A stretch of 64,000 nucleotides of DNA. It comes from an uncultured Prevotellaceae bacterium. Its GTDB lineage: Bacteria; Bacteroidota; Bacteroidia; Bacteroidales; Bacteroidaceae. The stretch covers positions 1-64,000 of the forward strand of contig CACZBS010000024.1 in the NCBI GenBank assembly GCA_902779455.1. The letters are read 5' to 3'. The notes beneath the pieces were generated by a model that had not been told where the DNA came from, searched no databases, and saw only the letters and a program-made list of their open reading frames with translations. Below, in pieces: positions 10,568 to 19,350 of this stretch. Positions within the stretch are counted from its first letter, which is position 1; every line of letters starts with the position of its first letter. Position numbers and translations under genes: made by a program.

Positions 10568-13500
10568 TTAGAAATTAAAGTTGATGCCTACGTTAAACGT
10601 GCGCGAGATGGGATAGCGCGAGAGGTCGATGCCGTTGATGGCCACCTCGGGGTCGAAGCCGCTGTAGGAGGTGATGGTGGCGACGTTCTCGCACGACAGC
10701 GTCAGGCGGGCATTCTCGATGGTCAGGGGCTTCAGCCATGCCTTCGGGAAGTTATAGGCGAGCGAGACGGTCTTCAGTCGCAGGTAGGAGCCGTCCTCGA
10801 CGAAGCGGTCGCTGATGCGGTTGTTCTGGTTGGGGTCGCCGAAGACGGCGCGGGGCATCGAGTTCGAGGTGCCTTCGCCGGTCCAGCGCGACAGCACGTC
10901 GGTCGTCTGGTTGTAGGCGGCGGCCATGCCGGTCAGGTCGATGTTGTTGGCATTGAAAATCTTGTTGCCGGCCACGCCCTGCAGATAGATGCCCAGCTCG
11001 AAGCCCTTGTAGGTCAAGGTGTTGTTGAGCGAGAAGAGGTGCGTCGGGTTGGGATTGCCCAGCACGGTGCGGTCGTCGTCGTTGATGACGCCGTTGTTGT
11101 CGAGGTCGCGGAAGCGGATATCGCCCGGCTCGGCGCCCGGCTGGATGGCGTGCGCGTTGACCTCCTGCTGGTTCTGGAAGATGCCGTCGGTGACGTAGCC
11201 GTAGAACACGTTGATGGGCAGGTCGCGGTCGAGCATCGTCACGTACGAGTTGTTGATCTGGTTGATATAATAAGGAACGTCGCTGTTCAGGTCCTTGATC
11301 TTATTTTTGTTGAAAGTATAGGAGAGATCCGACTCCCACGTCAGTTCACCCTGCAGGTTGACGGAATGGGCGGTCAGCTCGAAACCTGTGTTGCGCACGC
11401 GGCCGGCGTTGGTGTAGGTGGTGCTGGTGTCCTCGAAGCCCGACGTGATGGGGATGGAGGCCTTGACGAGCATGTCGCGCGTGGTCTTGATGTAGGCGTC
11501 GAGCGAGAGGGTCAGGCGGCGCGAGAGCAGCACGGCGTCGAAGCCGATATTGGCCTGGGCCACCTCCTCCCAGTGGATGCTGGGATTCGACAGCGTCGAC
11601 GAGACGAGGGCCGACTGCTCGGTGCCGTTCGTGCCGAAGGGATAGACGCTGGTGGCATAGGAGGCCAGATAGCTGTAGTTGCTGACGCTGGCCTGCGAAC
11701 CGGTAACGCCGTAGCCGACGCGCAGCTTCAGGTCGCTCAGGATGTCGTTCTTCGGGAAGAAGCTCTCCTCAGAGATGCGCCAGGCGGCCGACACCGAGGG
11801 GAACGTGCCCCAGCGATGGTCGCGGCCGAAGCGGCTGGAGCCGTCGCGGCGCAGCGTGGCCGTCAGCAGGTAGCGGTTCTGATAGTCGTAGTTGACGCGG
11901 GCCATATAGGAGAACAGCGACCAGTCGGTCTGGTTGCCGCCGATGGCATACATCTTCTCGCCGTTGTCCATCTCGTGGACATTCTCGAAAGCAAAGATGT
12001 TCTTCTGGGCGTTCATGTAGTCGAAGTCGTTCCACTGGGCCGACGTACCGGCCATCAGACTGAGGTGGTGCTTCTGGGCGAAGGTGTAGTCGAAGAGGAA
12101 GTAGTTGTCCCACAGGTAGGTGAACGACTTGTTGTCGCTCTTCCAGCGCGACGACTCCTCAGTGGCGATGGGCTTCCAGGCATAGGCCGGGGTGTAGTTG
12201 TCGGCATACCAGAACTTGGCGTCGAGGCCGAAGGTGCTGCGGAACTTGAGCCACTTGGTCAGCGTGAGCTCGGCCGTCAGGTTGCCGAGGAAGTTATAGC
12301 CGTCGGTGCGTTGCTTGTCGGTGTAGGTGGGACCGATGGGGTTGCGAGTCGAGCCGTACCAGTTGCTGTTGCCCTCGGGGCCAGTCCACTGGCCGTCGGC
12401 ATCCTTCACGTCGTAGATGGGCAGGGCGCGGAAGGCATTGCCCAGGTCGTATGAGCCCTGACGCTTGCGGTCGGCCGAGACGGTGATGTTATTCGAGACT
12501 TTCAGCCACTTGGTCACCTCGGCATCGGCATTCTCCTGGAACGTGAAGCGACGATAGTCGACGCTGCGCACGGTGCCCGTCTGGTTGAGCAGACCGCCCG
12601 AGACGTAGTAGTGCGACTTTTCGTTGCCGCCGCTATAGCTGACGGTGTAGTTCTGGACGTAGCCCGTGCGAAGCAGTTCGTCGACCCAGTCAGTACCGCC
12701 AGTGACGGTTGAGGGGTCGGCCCAGAGGGGATTGGCGTTGTAGCCGGCGTTGTTCATCATGTCGTTGCTCAGGGCAGCATACTGGCTGGCATTGAGGAAC
12801 GAAGGTACGTTGGTGACGTTCTGAATCGACAGGTTGGCAGCAAACGAGAGGTTCGACTGGCCCTCCTTGCCCTTCTTCGTGGTGATCATCACGACGCCGT
12901 TAGCACCGCGCGAACCGTAGATAGCCGTGGCGGAAGCATCCTTCAGCACGTCGAGGCGCTCCACGTCGGCCATGTTGAGGCTGTTCAGTCCCAGGTCGGT
13001 GGGCACGCCGTCGATGACGACGAGCGGGTCGCAGTTGTTGATGGAGCCCAGGCCACGGATCTTGATCGAGACATTGTCGCCGGGCTTGCCGGCATCGACG
13101 ACCTGCAGACCCGACACCTTGCCCTGAAGGGCCTGACCGATATTGGTCACGGGGGCCTCCATGTCCTTCTGCGACAGCGAACCGACGGCGCCCGTCAGGT
13201 CGCTCTTGCGCATCGTACCATAACCAATGACGACAACCTCGTTGAGCGTCTGGCTGTCGTCAGCCATCACAATGGAGAGTTCCTTCTGACCACTCACGGC
13301 AATGGTCTGCGGCGTGAAGCCGATGTAGCTGATGCTGAGCGTGGCATTGGCGGGAACATCGAGGGTGAAGTTGCCGTCGAAGTCGGTCACCGTGCCCGTG
13401 CCCGTACCTTGTTGTTTGACAGTGGCACCGATGACGGCCTCGCCCGTCTGATCTTTCACGACGCCGTGCACCTTGATGTTCTGAGCCATGAGGCTCACCG

Positions 13501-13570
13501 AACCCAGCACAGCGAGGAGCGACAGCATGAGTCGCTTGTGTGACTGCTTTGTCTGTTTTCGCATTTCCAT
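10568..13570 (-). CDS. SusC-family TonB-dependent glycan importer (alpha-1,6-glucan PUL)
   Basis: The outer-membrane barrel of the importer, working with the adjacent SusD. The order is a signal peptide ending near SLMAQ, a carboxypeptidase-regulatory-like domain (about residues 32-105, KVHGVVKDQTGEAVIGATV), and the SusC plug with LNEVVVIGYGTMRKSDLTGA. A long beta barrel ends in the aromatic FNVGINFNF tail needed for outer-membrane assembly. It has 1000 residues, the normal length. It is the first gene of the leftward operon; a -7 box lies at 13613-13620. The ATG at 13564 (MRKQ) is an equally possible start. Confidence 0.96.
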   Translation of the reverse strand: MEMRKQTKQSHKRLMLSLLAVLGSVSLMAQNIKVHGVVKDQTGEAVIGATVKQQGTGTGTVTDFDGNFTLDVPANATLSISYIGFTPQTIAVSGQKELSIVMADDSQTLNEVVVIGYGTMRKSDLTGAVGSLSQKDMEAPVTNIGQALQGKVSGLQVVDAGKPGDNVSIKIRGLGSINNCDPLVVIDGVPTDLGLNSLNMADVERLDVLKDASATAIYGSRGANGVVMITTKKGKEGQSNLSFAANLSIQNVTNVPSFLNASQYAALSNDMMNNAGYNANPLWADPSTVTGGTDWVDELLRTGYVQNYTVSYSGGNEKSHYYVSGGLLNQTGTVRSVDYRRFTFQENADAEVTKWLKVSNNITVSADRKRQGSYDLGNAFRALPIYDVKDADGQWTGPEGNSNWYGSTRNPIGPTYTDKQRTDGYNFLGNLTAELTLTKWLKFRSTFGLDAKFWYADNYTPAYAWKPIATEESSRWKSDNKSFTYLWDNYFLFDYTFAQKHHLSLMAGTSAQWNDFDYMNAQKNIFAFENVHEMDNGEKMYAIGGNQTDWSLFSYMARVNYDYQNRYLLTATLRRDGSSRFGRDHRWGTFPSVSAAWRISEESFFPKNDILSDLKLRVGYGVTGSQASVSNYSYLASYATSVYPFGTNGTEQSALVSSTLSNPSIHWEEVAQANIGFDAVLLSRRLTLSLDAYIKTTRDMLVKASIPITSGFEDTSTTYTNAGRVRNTGFELTAHSVNLQGELTWESDLSYTFNKNKIKDLNSDVPYYINQINNSYVTMLDRDLPINVFYGYVTDGIFQNQQEVNAHAIQPGAEPGDIRFRDLDNNGVINDDDRTVLGNPNPTHLFSLNNTLTYKGFELGIYLQGVAGNKIFNANNIDLTGMAAAYNQTTDVLSRWTGEGTSNSMPRAVFGDPNQNNRISDRFVEDGSYLRLKTVSLAYNFPKAWLKPLTIENARLTLSCENVATITSYSGFDPEVAINGIDLSRYPISRTFNVGINFNF

Positions 13571-13612
13571 ATTGTTTTAAGTTAATAAATTGATTTCGTC
13601 GGCAAAGTTACG

Positions 13613-13763
13613 GCGTTTTCGTCTTGATTGTAGCTCATAGTATGCATATAGTAAATAAAGTCAAATATACGATATACATATAATCCTCATTTACAGCAAA
13701 TTATAAAAGATATTAAAATACGCATAGTAAATAATCGTAATTAGAGATATTTCCTTATCTTTG
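13613..13763. promoter_or_regulatory. Divergent susC / SusR-like promoter region
   Basis: A leftward box TAACTTTG (13613-13620) serves susC and a rightward box TATCTTTG (13756-13763) serves the regulator. The 11-mer ATAGTAAATAA occurs at 13648-13658 and 13724-13734, each roughly 30-37 bases upstream of one of the boxes. These are candidate regulator sites only; no dyad symmetry supports them. Confidence 0.5.
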
Positions 13764-13773
13764 CAGAAAACTA

Positions 13774-15438
13774 ATGAATAAAGTCATGAGAAGCCTTCTT
13801 CTATTCATCTTGTCGCTGCTTCCTGTCGCAATCCTTGGGGCGTCAGCCGGGGAGCCCGCCCTACTCTATCAGCTCGACAGCCTGCTCAGTCAGCGACCAA
13901 CCATCATAGACGAGAAGCAGGACAAGATCGACCGGCTGAAACGGATGAGCATGGCTGACAACAGCACCGACATGCGCCTCCAACTGTTCTACGACCTCTA
14001 CCAGGAGTATTATGTCTTCAAGTTTGATTCGGCCATGGTCTATGCGAGGAAGGGGCTGGAGCTGGCCCGCCAGGCTGGCAGCAACTACTACACGACGCTC
14101 TACACCCTGAAGCAGACAGAGCTGCTGGCTATCGGCGGACTATACAGCGAAGCAGCCAACGCGCTGTCGGCCATTGACACGACGAAGATCGACGCACGGC
14201 TGAGGTTCGACCTCTACGCGACTTGCTTCAGCCTGTATGCCTATTGGAGCGACTACTGCGACGACCCGCTCTATGCGCCTGTCTATCGGCAGAAGGCCAA
14301 CAACTATCTGAAGCGAGCCATGGAATATGCCAGCAACGACTCGCCTACCTATCTCTACTTCATGGGCGAATTTGCTACGTTCGTCAGCAACGACAGGCAC
14401 GAGGCCCGACGCTGCTACGAAGAGGCCCTGAGCCGACTGCCAAGTTCGTCGCGCCACTATGCCATGTCGTGCTTTGCACTGGCCGGCAACTATCGCAACG
14501 AAGGCGACGAACAGGCCTACGAAGACTATCTGACGCGAGCTGCGATGAGCGATGTAGAAAGCTGTACGATGGAGAACATGGCCCTGCAGACGCTGGCCGT
14601 ACAGCTGTTCCAGAAAGGAGCGGAGCATCTGGAACGGGCAGAGCGCTACATCAACATCTCGATGGAGGACGCCCAGTTCTACAACAACCGTCTGCGCATC
14701 CTCGAGATAGCCAAGTCGCTGCCAACGATCGTCAACACCTATCAGGCACACGTGCAACAGCAGAACCACTCGCTGCGACGTGCCTTGATCTTCATCTCGC
14801 TCCTGGTGATGGCCATGCTGGGCGCCGTGCTGTTCATCTTCCGACAGAACAAGCTGCTCACCCGCCGTCGTCACGAACTTTCGGCTGCCAACACGCAGCT
14901 CTCAGCCCTCAACGGACAGCTGAAGGACGCCAACGGACAGCTCTCGATGCTCAACACGCGGCTCTCCGACACCAACAGTCGCCGCGAGGGCCTGGCCCGC
15001 ATCTATATTGAGCTGTGTGCAAAGTATATCGACAAACTCGGGAAGTATCAGACGCTGGTGAAACGCAAGATCAAGGCCAACCAGGTGCAGGAACTGCTCT
15101 CGACCATCTCGTCGACACGTATCTCCGAAGAGGACGCCCAGACCTTCCTCAGCCGTTTCGACAAGGCTTTCCTCGAGCTCTATCCGACGTTCGTCGACGA
15201 GTTCAACGCCCTGCTCCAGAGGGAGTTTCACATCCAGCAGAAGCAGCCCGGCGTGATGACCACGGAGCTGCGGACCTTTGCATTGATACGCCTTGGCGTG
15301 AAGAACACGGCCGACATCGCCGGGCTGCTGTTCCTCTCGCCACAGACCATCTACAACTGTCGGTCCGTCGTAAAAGCCCACGCCCTCGTTAAAGACAATT
15401 TCGACGAGCAGGTCAGCCGCCTCTGTGCCGTTGTCTAA
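13774..15438 (+). CDS. SusR-like membrane regulator (DUF6377 type)
   Basis: Predicted inner-membrane sensor-regulator that switches on the divergent PUL when the right oligosaccharide is present. The order is a signal or anchor helix (residues 1-24), a helical TPR-like sensor region (about 30-320), one membrane span (about 336-357) and a coiled coil with repeated 'NxQLSxLNxQL' (about 365-405). A cytoplasmic domain ends in a helix-turn-helix-like segment (RLGVKNTADIAGLLFLSPQT, about 505-530). At 554 residues this matches SusR-type proteins. It is not a hybrid two-component protein: no kinase or receiver is seen. Start 13774 leaves a very short leader after the -7 box; the ATG at 13786 is an alternative. 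Confidence 0.85.
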   Translation: MNKVMRSLLLFILSLLPVAILGASAGEPALLYQLDSLLSQRPTIIDEKQDKIDRLKRMSMADNSTDMRLQLFYDLYQEYYVFKFDSAMVYARKGLELARQAGSNYYTTLYTLKQTELLAIGGLYSEAANALSAIDTTKIDARLRFDLYATCFSLYAYWSDYCDDPLYAPVYRQKANNYLKRAMEYASNDSPTYLYFMGEFATFVSNDRHEARRCYEEALSRLPSSSRHYAMSCFALAGNYRNEGDEQAYEDYLTRAAMSDVESCTMENMALQTLAVQLFQKGAEHLERAERYINISMEDAQFYNNRLRILEIAKSLPTIVNTYQAHVQQQNHSLRRALIFISLLVMAMLGAVLFIFRQNKLLTRRRHELSAANTQLSALNGQLKDANGQLSMLNTRLSDTNSRREGLARIYIELCAKYIDKLGKYQTLVKRKIKANQVQELLSTISSTRISEEDAQTFLSRFDKAFLELYPTFVDEFNALLQREFHIQQKQPGVMTTELRTFALIRLGVKNTADIAGLLFLSPQTIYNCRSVVKAHALVKDNFDEQVSRLCAVV

Positions 15439-15478
15439 GCAGCATCCTTTCAGAAAAGAGGCGAGATCAGAGCAGGAT

Positions 15479-15559
15479 AGAAGTGCCGCTTCAACAGCGG
15501 AGAAGCGGCACTTTAACAACAGAGAAGCGGCGCTGTGTGGACCACACAACGCCGCTTCT
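15479..15559. repeat. Four-unit 22-nt tandem palindromic array (AGAAGCGG type, copy 1)
   Basis: Units begin at 15479, 15501, 15523 and 15545, an exact 22-nt period. Three start with AGAAG, while the last is in reverse-complement form (CGCCGCTTCT) and truncated. Units 1 and 2 pair over 12 bp (15481-15492 with 15502-15513); units 3 and 4 pair likewise. The array lies between the converging SusR-like and malQ genes and may end both transcripts. Its core recurs at 26259. Confidence 0.85.
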
Positions 15560-15575
15560 ATTACAACAAAACGGT

Positions 15576-17960
15576 TCAGCGTCCGCTCTGCTTCACCAGC
15601 AGCGCAATCTCGCGGTTGTAGTTGTCAGCCTCTAGAAGCTGTTCGATGGTGAGGTGCATGCGGTAGCGCCAGTAGTGGCGCGGGTTAGCGGGGATGTTGA
15701 TGCGCTCGGCATCGGCATCAGGCAGCCGCAGCTGCTCGTCGATAGACAGCCAATCCTGCAACGACAAGAGGCAGAGCATCGAGGGCGACCAGAGGTGGCG
15801 GGCCACGATCTCCTTGGCCAACGAGCCCGTCAGCGGATGCGGCGCCGGCCCTTCATGGTGCATCTCGTTATTGTAATAATCCTGCGTACGCTCCCAGTCT
15901 TCGTCCCACCACTGCCGCAACGTTGACATATCATGCGTTGAAATCGTGGCCACCGAGCGATAGGGATTGCGGTCGAGCCGCCCGAAGCGCACGCTCGGAT
16001 CCTTCGGCATCGACTGGATCTCAAGCGACAGGATGCGCAGGTCGTTCATCACCCAGGGCACGCAGTCGGGCACCATGCCCAGATCCTCCGCACAGCAGAG
16101 CATGCGCGTGGCCTGCGTCAGCCGCGGCAGCTTCTTCATCGCCTCCTCATACCAGAAGTGGTTGTTGCGGCGATAGAAGTAGTCATTATACATATCCCAG
16201 AAGCGCTGCTGCTCATCCTGCGGCAGCTGATGGAAGGCCTCGAGCTTCGTCGCATTGATGCGCGGATGCCAGCGGTCCTTCTGCTTATGGTCCTCAAGAT
16301 AGAACTCCGGACGGAACGGCACATGCCACCGCCCCTCGATCTCCTCACGCGTCATCGGAATGGAAGGCTGGAACTGACCATAAAGGCCACTCTTCTCCGG
16401 CACGGGAATCTCCCAGATGCGGAAGAAGCCCAGCACGTGGTCGATGCGGTAGGCATCGAAATACTCCTGCATCTTGCGGAAGCGGCGCACCCACCACTGG
16501 CAGCCGTCTTCGAGCATGACGTCCCAGTTGTAGGTGGGGAAGCCCCAGTTCTGACCGTCCTCGGAGAAGGCATCAGGCGGCGCACCGGCCTGACCGTTCA
16601 GGTTGAAGTAGCGCGGCTCCACCTTGGCCTCCACGCCGTCGCGCGAGATGCCGATGGGGATGTCGCCCTTGAGGATGACGCCGTTGCGACGGGCATACTC
16701 ATGGGCTGTGCGCATCTGCGTGTCGAGCACATACTGGACAAAGTACCAGTAGGAAGGCCCTTCCGCCGACTGGTCGCGCTCGACGCAGAACGCGGCGTAA
16801 GGCTCCAGCCAGTCCTTGTTACGGTCGAAGAACGCCTTGTAGGCCTTAGTGCGCTGCATGCTGCCCCACTCCTGCTTGAAAATGATATGGAGATAATTGC
16901 GCTTGGCCTCGTTCACGCGCTCATAGTCAATCTGCGGCAGGGCGTTCAGCTCCTGGCGCAACGCCTCGAAGCGGGCCTGATCCGTCTCATCCTTGATGGG
17001 CGGCAGCTGTCGCAGGTCGGCAAACTGTGGATGAAGGGCATAGATGCTGATGGCATTATAGGGATAGCTGTCCTTCCACGTATGCGTAAACGTCGTATCG
17101 TTGATCGGCAACACCTGCAGGATGCGCTGGCCCGTCTTCACGCACCAGTCGACCATCATCTTCAGGTCGCCAAAGTCGCCCACGCCGAAGCTACCCTCGC
17201 TACGCAGCGAGAACACGGGAATCACCGTGCCGGCGCCTTTCCACTGCGGCACATGGAACCATGCGGGCTGCATCTCCACGACGGTCACACGGCTCTCTGC
17301 CGTAGGCTCCGGCATCAGCAGCCGGCGGTTGTCGCCCTCTTCCCAGACGACGTCCGAAGGCTTGGAGTCGTCGACGATGACGAACTTGAACTCCACATTG
17401 TGCGGGAGTCGGTCGGCATCGAGACTGATGGCCCACTCGTTAGGCTGCTGTTCGGCCATGGGCAGCGCCTTGCCCGTTTCCCAGCTGCCCAGATAGACAG
17501 GCGCGCCGACGAGCGCCAGCCGCTGATGGCCACTCAGCTGAGCGGCACGCACCTTCAGCGTCAGCAGTCTCGACGTCGGGGTGATCAGGATCGGGGCCAG
17601 CGTGCCCTCACTCCTCAACCGGCTGGCGACACACTCGGTGAAGGCCGACGAATAGAGATAGGAGTCTACGGGGATGTCGATCCAGCGGTCGTTGACGAGA
17701 ATGACACTGACGGGGTTCAGGATCAGCCGGTGAGGCACGACCGTCCATTCCGTCCGCACCACCCGCCCGTCGCGGCAGACGCTGTAATAGTAGTTCAGCG
17801 TCGCCGGGGCCGAATGATCCATCTTGAGCTCGAGCGTCCACGTCAGTCCGTCGACGGTCGTCATCGCGTGCAGCTCCTGCTCGCCCTGCTCGCCGACGAC
17901 ATTGAGCATCAGAAATTCTCCGAAAACGGTCCGGTATTCCAGGTTAAATAGTAACTTCAT
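15576..17960 (-). CDS. malQ: 4-alpha-glucanotransferase with N-terminal CBM20 modules (GH77)
   Basis: A cytoplasmic enzyme that moves glucan chains between maltooligosaccharides, releasing glucose. There is no signal peptide. Two starch-binding CBM20-like modules fill about residues 1-240 (the second has ALVGAPVYLGSWETGKALPM), followed by the GH77 catalytic domain. Catalytic segments are AYRIDHVLGFFRIWEIP (nucleophile Asp, about 505), AEDLGMVPDCV (acid/base Glu, about 624) and STHDMSTLRQWW (Asp, about 674). The architecture is the DPE2-like one common in Bacteroidetes; at 794 residues it is a little short. The gene is monocistronic, with its promoter at 17987-17994 and a perfect LacI-type operator upstream. 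That ties it to starch use rather than to the SusR-like neighbour. Confidence 0.93.
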   Translation of the reverse strand: MKLLFNLEYRTVFGEFLMLNVVGEQGEQELHAMTTVDGLTWTLELKMDHSAPATLNYYYSVCRDGRVVRTEWTVVPHRLILNPVSVILVNDRWIDIPVDSYLYSSAFTECVASRLRSEGTLAPILITPTSRLLTLKVRAAQLSGHQRLALVGAPVYLGSWETGKALPMAEQQPNEWAISLDADRLPHNVEFKFVIVDDSKPSDVVWEEGDNRRLLMPEPTAESRVTVVEMQPAWFHVPQWKGAGTVIPVFSLRSEGSFGVGDFGDLKMMVDWCVKTGQRILQVLPINDTTFTHTWKDSYPYNAISIYALHPQFADLRQLPPIKDETDQARFEALRQELNALPQIDYERVNEAKRNYLHIIFKQEWGSMQRTKAYKAFFDRNKDWLEPYAAFCVERDQSAEGPSYWYFVQYVLDTQMRTAHEYARRNGVILKGDIPIGISRDGVEAKVEPRYFNLNGQAGAPPDAFSEDGQNWGFPTYNWDVMLEDGCQWWVRRFRKMQEYFDAYRIDHVLGFFRIWEIPVPEKSGLYGQFQPSIPMTREEIEGRWHVPFRPEFYLEDHKQKDRWHPRINATKLEAFHQLPQDEQQRFWDMYNDYFYRRNNHFWYEEAMKKLPRLTQATRMLCCAEDLGMVPDCVPWVMNDLRILSLEIQSMPKDPSVRFGRLDRNPYRSVATISTHDMSTLRQWWDEDWERTQDYYNNEMHHEGPAPHPLTGSLAKEIVARHLWSPSMLCLLSLQDWLSIDEQLRLPDADAERINIPANPRHYWRYRMHLTIEQLLEADNYNREIALLVKQSGR

Positions 17961-17986
17961 ATCGAGTAGTCTTTATAATTCTGCAT

Positions 17987-18065
17987 CAAAGATACTACTT
18001 TTTCTTTCCCTTTGCATCACATCGGCAAGAGAAAGCAGTGCCTAAAGGATGCAAACGTTTGCATC
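17987..18065 (-). promoter_or_regulatory. malQ promoter with perfect 18-bp LacI-type operator
   Basis: The -7 box TATCTTTG (minus strand) is at 17987-17994. GATGCAAACGTTTGCATC at 18048-18065 is a perfect 18-bp palindrome. The distance between centres is 66 bp, which places the operator at about -73, a position suited to activation rather than to blocking polymerase. Confidence 0.85.
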
Positions 18066-18079
18066 ATAGAGGCAAAAAT

Positions 18080-18110
18080 AAGGCGGGCCGCAGTGTGTGC
18101 GGCCCGCCTT
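18080..18110 (-). terminator. Rho-independent terminator of the cohesin-like gene
   Basis: A perfect 13-bp GC-rich stem (18080-18092 with 18098-18110) around a 5-nt loop, followed in the minus-strand direction by ATTTTTG. Confidence 0.85.
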
Positions 18111-18138
18111 AGGATTAAAGTCTATAAGGTGGAGATCC

Positions 18139-19218
18139 TTAGAAGCGGATCTTCTTCACCTCGCCATTGGCCATCTTCACGACGTTGATGCCCTTCTGGG
18201 GAGCAGCAACGCGCTGACCACCGACGGTGAAGTACTCAGCACCGGCAACCGTAGCCTTGGCAGCGTTGATGCCAGTTGCGATGGCGTTGCTCACGGTGAT
18301 GTTGATCTGATCGTCGAGAGGATAGGTCACAGACGACTTCGAAGCAACGAGGAACTGGTCGATCAGGATCTGAGCCGTCTCGGGCAGAGCCTCGGTAGCC
18401 TTCACGTTGAAGGAGAAGATGACACCCTCCTCGGGCAGCGGCTCATTGAAGACCGATGCAAGGCCGAAGAAGTAGATGCCCTTGTCAGCCTGGTCCGTAC
18501 CGATACGCATACCGAAGACCTCGGCGAGCTCCTCAGGCAGGTCGAAGAGCAGTCCGTCCTCATTCTCGACGAGCTCCAGGCCCTCGGGGATGGTGACGTA
18601 GCACTGCATGCCAGCCAGCGTAGCGGTGTTGCTGATGTTCACCTCAACGGTGTACACATCGCCAGGATAGAGCGAAACCTCTTCCTTGTTGGCGAAGAAC
18701 ATGCACTCGCCGTCCAGGCGCTGGGCCACGGTGACCGTTGCCTCGCTCTCAGCGGGATAGATCTCGGGATAGCCGGGAGCATCCTTCGTCAGAGTGATGT
18801 CCCAGACCTTCATCTTGGAGTTCTTCAGGGTCTCGTTGGCCTTCACGATAAAGGTCACGATGGCACCGGTGTTCTCCTTGACCTTCACCTTCGAATAGGA
18901 GTTGATGTTCAGGCGATAGCAGCCCAGGTCAGCACGATAGGTGCTGCTGACGGCATGATACTTGCCCAGACGCTCGGTCTTTGCAAAGAGGTCGCCCTCC
19001 TCGTTGGGGATAATCTCCAGGCCTTCAGGAAGCGTGACGTTGAGGATTACGCCAATGATGTTGTTGTCCTCAGCATTGTCGAGGTTGACACCCACGACAG
19101 CTTCTTCACCCGGAGCCAGTGTGATATCGTCGAGCCAAACCTTGGTCTCGGCGTTGGCTGCGACGACGCCCATGAAGAGGAGCAGGAGTGCAGCCAGTCT
19201 GGAAGTAATTGTCTTCAT
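18139..19218 (-). CDS. Secreted protein with two cohesin-like modules
   Basis: An exported protein of 359 residues with a signal peptide (cleavage near ANA-ETK). It has two beta-sandwich modules of the kind found in cohesins and related carbohydrate-surface proteins. Module 1 (about 25-165) has VWLDDITLAPGEEAVVGVNL and VTLPEGLEI; module 2 (about 185-315) has VSLYPGDVYTVEVNI and VTIPEGLEL. The C-terminal tail YFTVGGQRVAAPQKGINVVK is a common ending of exported Prevotella proteins, perhaps a sorting or anchoring tail. Its upstream neighbour encodes a dockerin and has the same kind of tail. No promoter box is visible in the 132-bp gap, so the two may be cotranscribed. Whether these modules bind the dockerin is unknown. 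Confidence 0.75.
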   Translation of the reverse strand: MKTITSRLAALLLLFMGVVAANAETKVWLDDITLAPGEEAVVGVNLDNAEDNNIIGVILNVTLPEGLEIIPNEEGDLFAKTERLGKYHAVSSTYRADLGCYRLNINSYSKVKVKENTGAIVTFIVKANETLKNSKMKVWDITLTKDAPGYPEIYPAESEATVTVAQRLDGECMFFANKEEVSLYPGDVYTVEVNISNTATLAGMQCYVTIPEGLELVENEDGLLFDLPEELAEVFGMRIGTDQADKGIYFFGLASVFNEPLPEEGVIFSFNVKATEALPETAQILIDQFLVASKSSVTYPLDDQINITVSNAIATGINAAKATVAGAEYFTVGGQRVAAPQKGINVVKMANGEVKKIRF

Positions 19219-19350
19219 ACTGTAGAAATCTTACGTTTTGTTGTTAATTTCCTTTTTTCTTCTTTCTTATTAGAAGGGTGCGCAGCTGGCCACGTGGGGA
19301 CCAGCCACGCACTCCGTTCTTCATTCTGTAGAGAAGAGTGGATTCAGACT

